A stretch of 64,000 nucleotides of DNA from Nitrospira sp. (GTDB lineage: Bacteria > Nitrospirota > Nitrospiria > Nitrospirales > Nitrospiraceae): contig CP060501.1 of assembly GCA_024760545.1 (NCBI GenBank), positions 2,083,501-2,147,500 of the forward strand, given 5' to 3'. The notes beneath the pieces were generated by a model. The model worked only from the letters and a program-made list of their open reading frames with translations. It had not been told where the DNA came from and ran no database searches. A program made the position numbers and the translations under genes. Below are positions 9,337 through 18,722 of the stretch, in pieces (the stretch's first letter is position 1; every line of letters starts with the position of its first letter).

Positions 9337-11955
9337 CTACGTCCGTAACCACGTTCTGGCGTGGATGGCCACGCGGAAGGGCGGCTGCCGCGTGATCGAT
9401 GCCATGTGCGCCGAGTTCTTCCCCCAGAGGATGTTGTCACGCACGACGTTTTTCAACAGTCCATCGATGGGCACATAGACAAGTTGCTTGAATGTCTCTT
9501 CACTTGAGGCCAAGTTGCCCCACGAGAGATCGGACCAATGGTCCGGTGTGCCGCCGAACGTTTTGGCCACATCCAATCCAAATCGCGGTTCCGTTGGTTG
9601 CTCTTGGAGCACGAAGAACCAGCCGGGATGACCGCTGTTCTGGCTATTATCCGCACCACGCACGATGGATTTGGTTAAGGCAAACCCGAGCATGGTGGTA
9701 TCCGGCGCCTGCGTGGCTCGAAACATGGGATACAGCTCATTGGTGCCCAATTCACGGCGGGTGCCGTCGGCCGACCAGATCCCCTCTACGGCGTAGACCA
9801 TGGCACGAGGATAGCGGCGAAGCAAATCTCCGCGAATCAAGAGGACCAGCTGGCCTTCGCTCGATCCCTGTGCCCCATGACTGCCAAGATGGCTTTCGTC
9901 ACTCCATGTCGCAATTGCAGTGATATCCCGGCGGGCCTCGCGCTCTTGCTCGCTGCCCTCAAGCAGATCCCCCTGGGCGTCCCAAAACTGGCGAAAGTAA
10001 GTGCCGCGCTGATCGGTTGGGAACCCTCGCCACAACAGCTCACGGCTCATTTCGTGGTTGAGGCCCACCATATAAGCTTCGATGAATGAGGGATTCGTTT
10101 GGAGCAACGCGATACTGTTGGCGGGGACCTGATCCATGCCGGGCAGCAGCATATCGGGGAACGCATCCCGCATTGGCTCATACATGGGTTGGGGAAAGGT
10201 CGGGGCAAAAAGGGCGACGTCGATGCTTTCGGCGGAAGGGACCGTTTCACGCACTGCTGTCAGTACGGTTGCCTTGGGATCGAGCTGCGTCAGGATGTTC
10301 GCTTTCAGTCCGGCCCAGTCGGCAGCCAACTGAATGCGTCGATGCGTCTCGCTCAGCGTTGCGGCGGCAAACAGACGAGACGTGTCCGCCTCGCGTCTGC
10401 TGAATGGGGCAGGAATCTGGTTGCTCAGACGCGCGGCATCGATGTGGCCGAGCCGTGTGGCCAGCGGCCCGCGAGGCCGATTGAAACGACGAAAGGTACC
10501 CGAAAGCGCGGCATGTCCGACTAGACGCCGAGGATCGGACGGTAACCCGGCCGGCGGCGCCAAATCTTTGAGGCTACCAAGCGTAGGACCGGCGAACTGG
10601 AGCAGTCTCGAAGGATCGAGAGACGCCAGATGTTTTTTCACCAGCGAGCCGCCGACCGTTTCGGCCAACTGCGCACGCTTCAAGCGCAGATTGTCCTGCT
10701 TCTTTTTTTCGAGCTGATCCCACGCCGATGCCATAAGCTGTTCTTGATCCTGCTGCACGACATAGGTGCCCAGACCAGCCGCGACACGATACCGGGGGTC
10801 CGAATTCAGTTCGCGAAACCAATGTGGAGGCTGACTTGCCGCTGGAACCGTTTCCTGTTTCGCGTACCACTGACCGTAGAGCGGCGGGCCCAACGTGGCC
10901 GGTGTACCGGTCGAATTGAGGGAAGCCGGAATATTGAGAATCGTGCGAAGGGAGTTTTGAAAGGCAGTACGTGCCGGTTCCGGCCAGTCGCGCGGGTTCG
11001 TTTCGGGGGTCCGAAGCGCTCCTTCGAGATCAAGCACGGTCCCGTCAGACCCTCTCGGCTTGGAGGGCATTCCCCAACCCGGCGCGCTGATGTCGAGTTG
11101 GCGCAATCCGATGGTCTCGGGAAGCGGCTTCGCTTCAATACGCCGGGCAAGCGATTCAAAATCGCCTTCAATCCCTGTACGGAATTCCCAGTGGAAATAG
11201 ACCGGCAGCGTGAGAGTAGCGGTTGTGCCTGCTCCTGAACTTGCAGACCAGGCCGCCTTCATGGCCTGTTCCTCTTCGGGCGTAACGGCCTCGCCAAGAC
11301 CGGTTTTCAGACCAACCTCGAAGGTTGGTACCAGACAAGCATAGTACGCCGTGTTGGGATCGAGACGACGCGGACTGAGAAGTCGTGACAGAGTTCGCTC
11401 GGGGTGTTGATTCAAAATCTGCTTGAGTGCCGGATGTGGCGACGGATCGGGAGGGGCTTGGTCGCTCGACACGATTTGCGCGTGTGCCCAGGCCCAAGAT
11501 TCTTCGAGATTGGGTAATTCCCCTCGTGGGCACTCGAGTACCGAGAGTGGTTTACCGGCATCCGTCGTGAGTGTCGCTCCCTCCTTTTTCACGACAATCA
11601 AGCAAATCCACGGAAGGAGTCGTCGATTGCCATCCGCGTTCGCGGGAGTGAAAAGCCAGGGGAAATCCGGCCGATCGAATTCGATACTCGGGAAATAGTT
11701 CGGCTCGAAATCGGTCATGAAACGAGGCGGCTCGAGCCGAATCACTTCTCGAGCATCCAGACCCGTCACATCGCCGGGTCCATAGAGCTGCGCGTCGATG
11801 TCAACGGGCTGGCCGTCGTTCACCCGCAAACGGACGGGATACTCAAGGCGCCCGGCGTTCGTAGCAGGTGATCCTCCAACATTCGACAAGTCCGCGAGAA
11901 GTCCCTGTCTCAACCAGGAAAAGAATCGATATGTGGCTTGCGGCAGATCGGGCAT
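9337..11955 (-). CDS. 872-residue conserved unknown protein
   Basis: ATG at 11955 with GGAAGG about a dozen bases upstream, 20 bases after the stop of the beta-rich gene. Residues 38-125 form a beta-rich N-terminal domain (RLEYPVRLRV, PPRFMTDFEPNYFPS, FPWLFTP). Near residue 635 is a motif, NHEMSRELLWRGFPTDQRGT, which I remember as recurring in unannotated proteins from several phyla. It contains a His-Glu pair but not a complete metallopeptidase signature. The C-terminal part (GFALTKS, GWFFVLQEQPTEPRFG) is well structured. No signal peptide, membrane segment or catalytic site could be recognised. It is probably a partner of the 579- and 1772-residue proteins in a common assembly, by gene order only. 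Confidence 0.8.
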   Translation of the reverse strand: MPDLPQATYRFFSWLRQGLLADLSNVGGSPATNAGRLEYPVRLRVNDGQPVDIDAQLYGPGDVTGLDAREVIRLEPPRFMTDFEPNYFPSIEFDRPDFPWLFTPANADGNRRLLPWICLIVVKKEGATLTTDAGKPLSVLECPRGELPNLEESWAWAHAQIVSSDQAPPDPSPHPALKQILNQHPERTLSRLLSPRRLDPNTAYYACLVPTFEVGLKTGLGEAVTPEEEQAMKAAWSASSGAGTTATLTLPVYFHWEFRTGIEGDFESLARRIEAKPLPETIGLRQLDISAPGWGMPSKPRGSDGTVLDLEGALRTPETNPRDWPEPARTAFQNSLRTILNIPASLNSTGTPATLGPPLYGQWYAKQETVPAASQPPHWFRELNSDPRYRVAAGLGTYVVQQDQEQLMASAWDQLEKKKQDNLRLKRAQLAETVGGSLVKKHLASLDPSRLLQFAGPTLGSLKDLAPPAGLPSDPRRLVGHAALSGTFRRFNRPRGPLATRLGHIDAARLSNQIPAPFSRREADTSRLFAAATLSETHRRIQLAADWAGLKANILTQLDPKATVLTAVRETVPSAESIDVALFAPTFPQPMYEPMRDAFPDMLLPGMDQVPANSIALLQTNPSFIEAYMVGLNHEMSRELLWRGFPTDQRGTYFRQFWDAQGDLLEGSEQEREARRDITAIATWSDESHLGSHGAQGSSEGQLVLLIRGDLLRRYPRAMVYAVEGIWSADGTRRELGTNELYPMFRATQAPDTTMLGFALTKSIVRGADNSQNSGHPGWFFVLQEQPTEPRFGLDVAKTFGGTPDHWSDLSWGNLASSEETFKQLVYVPIDGLLKNVVRDNILWGKNSAHMASITRQPPFRVAIHARTWLRT

Positions 11956-11975
11956 GGAGTCTGGGTCCCTTCCGG

Positions 11976-14900
11976 TTACGCCACGAGCTCAGCGGCGCGA
12001 TAGCGGGCTCGGCCGTGGCGGCGCAGCACGGCTTGGCCCGCCGCCCCAAAGACGGCCGCCCGCGTCAGCACCGCCGCCGGCAGGGTGTAGCCCGGCTGCG
12101 CCGGCTCCGGCGGCCGCGTCGGATCGAGGATGAGGGTCTCATACCGCAGCGGACCGGTAAGCGCCGGGTCCTCGTCAAAGGCCACCGTGTCCGGCGTGAG
12201 GCTCAGCCCCGCCTCGTGCGTCTCAAAGGCCGGCCGCGCGAGCAGTTCGTCGTCCCGCAAATCCTCAAATTGCGCCAAGGCAAACGGCTCCTGCACCGGG
12301 GTGGTCGACACCGGTTGCGGCGTCGCACTGCGATTGGTGGCGGTGACGGTCACGGTGGTGGGGCCGCCGCGCAACGGCGCGGTGCCGAGTTTCGTAATCC
12401 GGCGCTTGAGCGGGACCACCCGCTCGCGCACGGTCAGCTCCGCTAACGGGTGCACCCGCAGGGTTTGTGCGGCGAGTGTCGTCTCGCGCAGGGTGACGAT
12501 GGTGGGCTCGGTGCGCGGGAGTGTCGCGCTCCAGTTGCGGCGGTCCCGGAGGGCGTCGGTGACCAAGGCCAGCACATCGACGGCCGCAGGCAACGGGGGC
12601 ACGGTCCGGGAGCCGAACTGCCGCTCAAAATGCACGGACACTTTGAAGAACAGAATTTTGATGGTGGCCTTGCCCTCTACCTGCCAGGGCGTGGGACCAG
12701 CGAGCATCCCGCTGAACGAGATCCCCATCAGCAGACGGCCCCGGTAGCGCAAGGCAATGGCCGCCGCGACATCGACTTGAAACGCCAACGGCGCCAGTTG
12801 CACGAGGGCATCGAAGCTCAGCATGCCGTCGAAGCTGAAGCCGCCGCCCGCCGCATGCAAATCCACGCGGGCTCCGAACTGCACGGTGTTGGAGGTGACG
12901 GCGAGATAGGCCTGGCAACGCAGCTGCAAGTTGTCGCCATCGGCCAGGGTCAGCGCGAGGCGGCTGAGGACGGGCAGGCCCGCCGGCGCCGGAAATCGTG
13001 GATGGACTCCTCCGATGGCCAGCACGAGGTTCGGCTGGCTCCCCCAGCGGGCGCGCAGGGCCATGTCCCCGGTCAGGGTGAAGTCCAGGATGCGCGAGTC
13101 GTAGAGCGTGGCATCGAGGGCCACGGTGCCTTCATTGAAATCCAGCACGCCTAAGGCATCCATGCGGATCTGGACCAGCGGATGACTCTGGTTGGGCAGC
13201 AGGACTTGCAGCCGGCCCAGCACGATGAGGCGCACCGGTGTCGGCAGTTCGAGCAGCACCGCCAGATCGAGGGTCAACAAGGTGGGCGTGCCCCAGCGCA
13301 GTTGGACCATCGGGCCCAGGACATGCCGCCCGGGGGCGGGTGGGAACACGGCCCGCAGGTCGCTCACGAGTTGCGGCGCGTTCCGCACCGGATCACGGGG
13401 AAACAGCAGTGAATCCAGGGTGCCGGTCTTGAGTCCTTGGCGCACGGTCTCGGTGCGCACGGTGCGGTTGATGCCCAGCAGGCCCCCGATGCCGGTCAGG
13501 GTAAAGCCAAAGCCCAGGGGAATGGGCGTGAACCCCTCGGCGGTGATGAGCAGCACGAGGGAGTAGCCCTTGCTCCCATCGGGCAACCGGGTGCTCAAGA
13601 GCCCGATCGCCTTCACGGCGATGCGTTCGCCCAATTCAAGCTGCAGCACCCCGCCGTACTCGCCCTTCGCCGGGTCGAAGAACAGGAATCCGCCCCCCGC
13701 CACCCCCGGCCCATTAATCGCCAATCCCACCCCACTCGGCGGCTTGAAGCTCGGAGAGAGGTCGAACAAGCCGAGGTTTCCTTCTCTGAAAGATACGCTG
13801 ACGGTCACGCCAAGTCGCTCGATCGTGGCAGTGATTGGCCCGATGCTGAGGCTTCCGTTTATGCTCGCTTCTATATCGAATCCGTCCTCTTGAACATCGA
13901 AACCCAGATGGAGAGCCTGCAGATGTAATGGACCGACCGATTTGTTCAGAGACAGACTGATATCCAATCCGCCGGCTCCTTGGAAGTAGATGCCTCGTTG
14001 GCTCGTCCAGCCGAGCAGGAGGTCGAATGGCGTGTTGATTCGATCTCGACCAATCGTTCCGACTAGAAATCCGTCGGCTTCGGACAACGGCATCACCACG
14101 TCAGCGCCGGTGAGAGCAAGTTCAAGAAAACTTTCGTGGCTGGTATCCGTGCTCTTGTCAAACCCACCTTTGAACGAAATCTGTCGGACCGTCAGAGCCG
14201 AACCGCCGGGAAATGAGACCAAGGTAAAAGGCGTGCCGTCGGGGTGACCATGACGGAAACCCATCATGACGCGGCCGTTCGCGAGCTTTCCCAAGCTGGG
14301 GGCAGTGTGAACCTGTAACGGCAGGTTGGGTCGGAGAATCATCGCCGTACGTCTGAGCACGTCGGCCTGAGCAGAGAGTTCAATGACCGTATCTTCGACT
14401 ATATGCAGGGGGATTTCGCCATCCACTTGTCCCCGTATGATCGGTAACAGCCCAATGCCACCGTCCTCGGCATTCGGCGAGGTCGGCCTCGCGCCAAACA
14501 ATGACAGCCCGACAATCAGTCCCCCGATGTCGCCGACTTGTTCGTAGAGATGAGTGATCAGTTGGAGGGATGAATCTGTTTCATCTTCGCGCAGCCGGCG
14601 ACCGAGAAGAATCTCTTCGGCACGACGTTCCATGGCTTGAAACCGAACCGTCGAGCCGAGTGCACGTAACACCTGACCAATTCGATTAACAAGATCCTCG
14701 ACGGCAAAATGGGAAGTGCCCCACCCGTATGTTTCTCGCAGATGTCGTGATGGATCTGACAGTAATGCCTTCAGATGATTGTAATGAACGATGGCGCGAA
14801 TGTGCTCGACCTGATGGATGCTCTCATCGGCTGCGAAATGTTTGAACTCGAAAATGTTCATCAGATGGAGAACGGCGGAAGCTAGCGGAGATGTACTGGA

Positions 14901-15317
14901 GAGATAACTGGTCAGCAGCAAATCGAAGATTCGTCTAGGAAGCTGCGTATGAATGTTGGTGCGGGAAATATAATCGCCTTGCACGGCGAGGCGCGTCGGC
15001 AGCTCGTCGGAATATCGGTTGATGTCCTGGACCAGTTTCCCCATGGCGCTCGCAAGTTCCCCGACGCGAACCGCCATCAATACCTCATCCTCCCATTCGG
15101 CTTCGGAAGACTCCAAGACGATATGGAGCTTGGCGAGAAAGTTCGTCAGGTCGATCCCGGTCAGCCCTATCTCTTCCAGTCCGGGTGGGAGCTTCCATCC
15201 CAGAAAGTTGACGAATGCGTTGGCCGAGGCGGAAGTCCGCGCGACTTCCTTGAGGATCGACAGGGCCTTACCGAGCCCGAGCGCCGAATTGGTGACCGTA
15301 TTCCCCATGCTCGACAC
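11976..15317 (-). CDS. 1113-residue beta-rich protein, DUF6603-like
   Basis: GTG start at 15317 immediately after the PLD gene stop, with GGAG inside the end of that gene; an in-frame ATG at 15308 is an alternative. The N-terminal 300 residues are mostly helical (long segments around residues 60-130 and 165-250). From about residue 330 onward the protein is a long run of amphipathic beta strands with a Gly-rich centre (GVGLAINGPG, then VKAIGLLSTRLPDGS and GFTLTGIGGLLGINR). That centre matches what I remember of proteins carrying DUF6603, a family without known function. Sequence after about residue 526 (below 13740) is markedly richer in G+C than the N-terminal part. Function unknown; long strand arrays of this kind can form lipid-binding grooves or fibres, but this is speculation. 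Confidence 0.8.
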   Translation of the reverse strand: MSSMGNTVTNSALGLGKALSILKEVARTSASANAFVNFLGWKLPPGLEEIGLTGIDLTNFLAKLHIVLESSEAEWEDEVLMAVRVGELASAMGKLVQDINRYSDELPTRLAVQGDYISRTNIHTQLPRRIFDLLLTSYLSSTSPLASAVLHLMNIFEFKHFAADESIHQVEHIRAIVHYNHLKALLSDPSRHLRETYGWGTSHFAVEDLVNRIGQVLRALGSTVRFQAMERRAEEILLGRRLREDETDSSLQLITHLYEQVGDIGGLIVGLSLFGARPTSPNAEDGGIGLLPIIRGQVDGEIPLHIVEDTVIELSAQADVLRRTAMILRPNLPLQVHTAPSLGKLANGRVMMGFRHGHPDGTPFTLVSFPGGSALTVRQISFKGGFDKSTDTSHESFLELALTGADVVMPLSEADGFLVGTIGRDRINTPFDLLLGWTSQRGIYFQGAGGLDISLSLNKSVGPLHLQALHLGFDVQEDGFDIEASINGSLSIGPITATIERLGVTVSVSFREGNLGLFDLSPSFKPPSGVGLAINGPGVAGGGFLFFDPAKGEYGGVLQLELGERIAVKAIGLLSTRLPDGSKGYSLVLLITAEGFTPIPLGFGFTLTGIGGLLGINRTVRTETVRQGLKTGTLDSLLFPRDPVRNAPQLVSDLRAVFPPAPGRHVLGPMVQLRWGTPTLLTLDLAVLLELPTPVRLIVLGRLQVLLPNQSHPLVQIRMDALGVLDFNEGTVALDATLYDSRILDFTLTGDMALRARWGSQPNLVLAIGGVHPRFPAPAGLPVLSRLALTLADGDNLQLRCQAYLAVTSNTVQFGARVDLHAAGGGFSFDGMLSFDALVQLAPLAFQVDVAAAIALRYRGRLLMGISFSGMLAGPTPWQVEGKATIKILFFKVSVHFERQFGSRTVPPLPAAVDVLALVTDALRDRRNWSATLPRTEPTIVTLRETTLAAQTLRVHPLAELTVRERVVPLKRRITKLGTAPLRGGPTTVTVTATNRSATPQPVSTTPVQEPFALAQFEDLRDDELLARPAFETHEAGLSLTPDTVAFDEDPALTGPLRYETLILDPTRPPEPAQPGYTLPAAVLTRAAVFGAAGQAVLRRHGRARYRAAELVA

Positions 15318-17423
15318 CTACTGCTCCAACTTCCCGGTTGCGAAGTCGAACTTGTCAGCCGCAGAACGAATCCTGAGATCGTTCGTCTTCACACCCAGCG
15401 CGCGGAGATAGGGCTCGGACTCCTTTTCCGGCTGCCAGGCGAGAATCTTCGCCGGGTGTTTCGTCCGTTGGGTAGCCGGTTTCGATGGTTCGAGCTGAAG
15501 ATTCTTGGATTTATCTTCAGCGCGCTGATTCCAGAACTCAACCCAGCCGGACCCTGGAGTCGGAGGCAGTGACGTGAGGCCAAGATGTTCACCCCAGAGT
15601 GATTGGCGAAACGCGGTGACGGTCTGGTTGGGAACCGCCGAATCAGGCTGCTTCTCGCATATCACCACGTTCAACTCCGTCGAGCGAGTCGGCTGCCTTG
15701 TCTGGCCAGGATTGGCATGTTGTGTCGGCCGTGCTGTTCCAATCTTGACGGCTGCGACAATAGCGATGACGAGCGGACTTAACAGCCAGATGACGATGCC
15801 CATCATCAGTTTCTTCCACCATTTCCCGTCCTCGATCTGATCGGCCAGCTTCTCTTCCACAATAGTGGACAGCTGAATCTGGTTCAGAGATGCGCCGTCC
15901 AAGTTAGCGCTACCCACCGTCGCCCACACATCATCAACGATCGCCACTTTGCTGTGGACATAAATGGGCATGATCTCGTATTTCTGGGCGGTTTCTTGAC
16001 AACTCCAGATGGTGAAGAGGCCGAGGCGCTTCTTTACCAGCGGCTCTCCCAATGCTTTGACGAGATCGGAGCGGAACTGCTTGATCAATTGAATTTGCTT
16101 TTCCGGATAACCGGAAACATCCGGTTTGGCGTTCATGACGAGAATGACTTCCAACTTGGACGCTTCCTGCATCCGCATTCGCTCAAGCAAGGCGTCGAAG
16201 ATCTCCGGCGCGGTAAAATACTGATCTTCGAGATAGACAAAGTTTTTGGCCTGAGCGATGGCGCGTTGGTAAGCCTCCAGCGCGCCGGTTTCTCCATGAG
16301 GAAGCGCAGGTCCCCCCGTGTGTGAAGTCGTAAATGTTCCGCCCGGGAGGGTACGAATGACCTGAACGCCGATGCCCGGTTGGGCTGCCGCGGCCTGTCC
16401 CGTGGCGGGAGAGAGCGCAGATGATGATGAGTCCGCCGCATTCCATATGGTCGTGAATGTACGGTCGATATGCTCAACGGCCGGCCCTTCCACTTTCACA
16501 CTGATGTCATGAATCAAGGAACCGCGATGGCGACGATCTTGAATCATATGGTCAGGAGCCCCGAAGTATGATTGCGACATGGTAGAGCCCAATACAAAGG
16601 CCGTCTTCCCGTCGAGAATAACCGCCTTCGCATGCATAAAGGACGGAAGGTTGAGCGGGGAAAGAAAAATGGGGAACGAACGGACTCTGGCGCTGCTGTT
16701 CTTGAAGAAATCCTCCACCAAGCCGTCGGTGTCGGCGCCGAAGATTCTGCCGAACAGGGGAACATCCTGAACAAGAATGTTGATGGACGCAAGCGTGGCG
16801 GCTTTGGTCTTGAGGATTTCATGCACTCTCAACCCATTGACCGGCACATTCTCGGGCGGCGGGTCGGGAACGAATTTAGTGATCAGATTCTTCCCCAGCC
16901 AAAAATTCATGTTCATGAAATGGATAGACGTGCCGGCTTTATTGATGTCATCGGTCAGCAGAGGAAACAGTTTCTCCCCGTCTTTCAAAATGACCACTTC
17001 GTTGCCGGTGGTCCAGGTGATGGGAGTCCCATCGGCACGAAGATTGGGATTAGTGGGGTCGAGCGTGGCGTTAGTCACCAGCCAGCCTTCGATATTGGCC
17101 CGATGGATGTTGATCGTGGTGAGAGTCAGCGTGCCGTCGGTGACGTCCTTGTGCTCGGCGGTCTGATGCAACAATCGCAACCCCGGCCCGTAGATCCTCA
17201 CGACGATGTCGGGGTTTCTGTCGAGTACCCAGGCCCGGTATTGGTCAGGAGAGTACGCAATGCTGAACGATCCATTGTCATCACTGAAGACCGCCTTGGA
17301 GTCCTTGTTAAGGATCTCCTCGGAAAACAGCGGATCGAAATCCACCGCGACGATCGCGAGGCCTTTGATCCCCTTATCCGTTCCGGCGTAGACGACGCGG
17401 CCCTGAACGCTTGTATTGGCCAT
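15318..17423 (-). CDS. Phospholipase D superfamily protein with N-terminal beta domain and a membrane segment
   Basis: 701 residues, first gene of the operon. Residues 1-110 resemble a carboxypeptidase-regulatory or transthyretin-like beta sandwich. Two complete HKD motifs follow: H264-x-K266-x4-D271 and H490-x-K492-x4-D497, each followed by a GS pair (GST, GSAN), as required for a pseudo-dimeric PLD active site. A hydrophobic segment spans about residues 539-560 after a WWKK anchor, and a basic/polar tail of about 140 residues follows. PLD enzymes cut or transfer phosphodiester bonds in lipids or nucleic acids; the substrate cannot be told here. ATG at 17423; the binding site is weak. The promoter at 17465-17493 lies just upstream. 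It sets this operon apart as a possible effector with partners. Confidence 0.85.
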   Translation of the reverse strand: MANTSVQGRVVYAGTDKGIKGLAIVAVDFDPLFSEEILNKDSKAVFSDDNGSFSIAYSPDQYRAWVLDRNPDIVVRIYGPGLRLLHQTAEHKDVTDGTLTLTTINIHRANIEGWLVTNATLDPTNPNLRADGTPITWTTGNEVVILKDGEKLFPLLTDDINKAGTSIHFMNMNFWLGKNLITKFVPDPPPENVPVNGLRVHEILKTKAATLASINILVQDVPLFGRIFGADTDGLVEDFFKNSSARVRSFPIFLSPLNLPSFMHAKAVILDGKTAFVLGSTMSQSYFGAPDHMIQDRRHRGSLIHDISVKVEGPAVEHIDRTFTTIWNAADSSSSALSPATGQAAAAQPGIGVQVIRTLPGGTFTTSHTGGPALPHGETGALEAYQRAIAQAKNFVYLEDQYFTAPEIFDALLERMRMQEASKLEVILVMNAKPDVSGYPEKQIQLIKQFRSDLVKALGEPLVKKRLGLFTIWSCQETAQKYEIMPIYVHSKVAIVDDVWATVGSANLDGASLNQIQLSTIVEEKLADQIEDGKWWKKLMMGIVIWLLSPLVIAIVAAVKIGTARPTQHANPGQTRQPTRSTELNVVICEKQPDSAVPNQTVTAFRQSLWGEHLGLTSLPPTPGSGWVEFWNQRAEDKSKNLQLEPSKPATQRTKHPAKILAWQPEKESEPYLRALGVKTNDLRIRSAADKFDFATGKLEQ

Positions 17424-17464
17424 GTTGGTGGCCCAGAAGGAAATGCGGATGTGTTGGTTTACGG

Positions 17465-17493
17465 AAACTACTCTGGTCGATGAATGGTGTCAA
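17465..17493 (-). promoter_or_regulatory. Putative promoter of the six-gene operon
   Basis: On the minus strand, TTGACA (17493-17488), a 17-base spacer, then TAGTTT (17470-17465). The -35 box is perfect and the spacing ideal, while the -10 box matches three of six. The start point would be near 17458, about 35 bases before the PLD gene. No other promoter-like pair was seen between here and 1418, in keeping with one long transcript. Confidence 0.5.
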
Positions 17494-17569
17494 CCTGCCG
17501 TGTCCTAGACCCACAAGTGAAATGCAGGAGATAGCGTATATTTGGATGACGGAGATCTGAATGACGAAG

Positions 17570-17592
17570 GGGCTCTCCCTACAGGAGAGCCC
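17570..17592 (-). terminator. Hairpin, probable terminator after the OmpA-like gene
   Basis: A perfect nine-base-pair inverted repeat, GGGCTCTCC / GGAGAGCCC, with a five-base loop, 37 bases beyond the stop of the OmpA-like lipoprotein gene. On the minus strand it is followed by CTTCGTCATT, a poor U-tract, so termination may be partial or helped by Rho. It separates the lipoprotein gene from the promoter of the six-gene operon. Confidence 0.55.
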
Positions 17593-17628
17593 TTCTGTTA
17601 ACGGAAAGCGCACACACTTTTTTCTCGA

Positions 17629-18651
17629 CTACTTGACGATAACCTCAACTCGTCGATTCTTGGCTCGGCCCTCTGCCGTGTTGTTGTTTGCAACCGGATT
17701 GCTTTCTCCATGACCAGCAGCCGACAGGTTGCTGGTGAGCCCTCCGCCACGTAAAGCCTGGGCTGCGCTCTCCGCGCGAGCGTCCGATAGCTCCTTATTC
17801 GTCGGAAATTTTTTCTTTAAAGCACTCCTGATCGGAACATTGTCGGTGTAGCCGGCCACATGGACCTGCTTTTCCGGAAAGTCTTTCAGGACGCCACCCA
17901 CTCGTTGCAAGGCATCGGCTCCGGCACGCTTGAGTTGATCTTGGCCTGAGTCAAAGAGATAACCGGAAGCCAAGTTGATCAGAAGACGCTCGCTGTTCAG
18001 ATCGACCGCAATATTACCCTTGGCGATCTCAGGACGGAGAGCTCGGATCAGCCCACGCTGCGCCTCTTGCAGCTTCGCCGTTTCAGCGGACAAGTCGCCC
18101 CGCAGACCAGCGAGTTCCTTGTCACGATCGGCGAGCTGGCTTTCCAGATCAGCCACACGCTGGTTGGCGGCCGCGAGTTCTGCGGCAAGCCGGTCCTTAT
18201 CCCCACTGTGTTGCCGGGCGGCGGCCAGTTCCGCCGCGAGGCCATCCTTCTCCATTTGCGCTGCCGATAGTTGACTGGCGAGAGTCACAGAGTCGCCGGT
18301 ACTGGAGCGTAAGGCGACGATCTCCCGATCGCGGTCGGCGAGCTGTCTCTCCAAATCGCTCACGCGGTTGCTCAGCGTTCCATTTTGCTTCCGAGCCGCT
18401 TCCAGTTCATCGGCCAATCGTTGCCGATCTCGTTCCAGGGCCGCCAGACGGGCAGCCATTTCTTGTGATGCATCAGGCGGGACGACCTTTGCAGTTGAAG
18501 GGCACCCCGAGCCTTGGTGATAGCCGTACCATTGGTCGATACACACGGTCGGCTGCTTGATATACGCATCGGGGTGCTGCTTCAGAAATGATGAACAACC
18601 CATCAAGGCAACCAAGATCGCCATGCCTATTGCCGTCTTAAGTGTCCTCAT
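17629..18651 (-). CDS. OmpA-family lipoprotein with periplasmic coiled coil
   Basis: 340 residues from ATG 18651, which has AAGGAG eight bases upstream; an in-frame upstream start would cover the binding site. The signal peptide ends in a lipobox (LMGC), so the protein is lipid-anchored. Residues about 75-205 are a coiled coil with an internal repeat (LADRDREIVAL and LADRDKELAGL). The C-terminal 130 residues form an OmpA/MotB-type peptidoglycan-binding domain (GYTDNVPIRS, a RAESAAQ helix and the closing NRRVEV). It should tether an envelope layer to the cell wall across the periplasm. It follows mscL by 71 bases on the same strand. Confidence 0.88.
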   Translation of the reverse strand: MRTLKTAIGMAILVALMGCSSFLKQHPDAYIKQPTVCIDQWYGYHQGSGCPSTAKVVPPDASQEMAARLAALERDRQRLADELEAARKQNGTLSNRVSDLERQLADRDREIVALRSSTGDSVTLASQLSAAQMEKDGLAAELAAARQHSGDKDRLAAELAAANQRVADLESQLADRDKELAGLRGDLSAETAKLQEAQRGLIRALRPEIAKGNIAVDLNSERLLINLASGYLFDSGQDQLKRAGADALQRVGGVLKDFPEKQVHVAGYTDNVPIRSALKKKFPTNKELSDARAESAAQALRGGGLTSNLSAAGHGESNPVANNNTAEGRAKNRRVEVIVK

Positions 18652-18722
18652 GATGATCTCCTTACCTTCCAGGCACGTGACATACGCCACGCAACCTTCA
18701 CGCTCCGTGTATCGCTGTCACG

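Noticed and set aside
1418-17423. The large operon as a prophage tail or contractile injection system.
   Set aside because: No sheath, tube, baseplate, spike or ATPase component was recognised, and the PLD and beta-rich proteins do not fit such a cluster.
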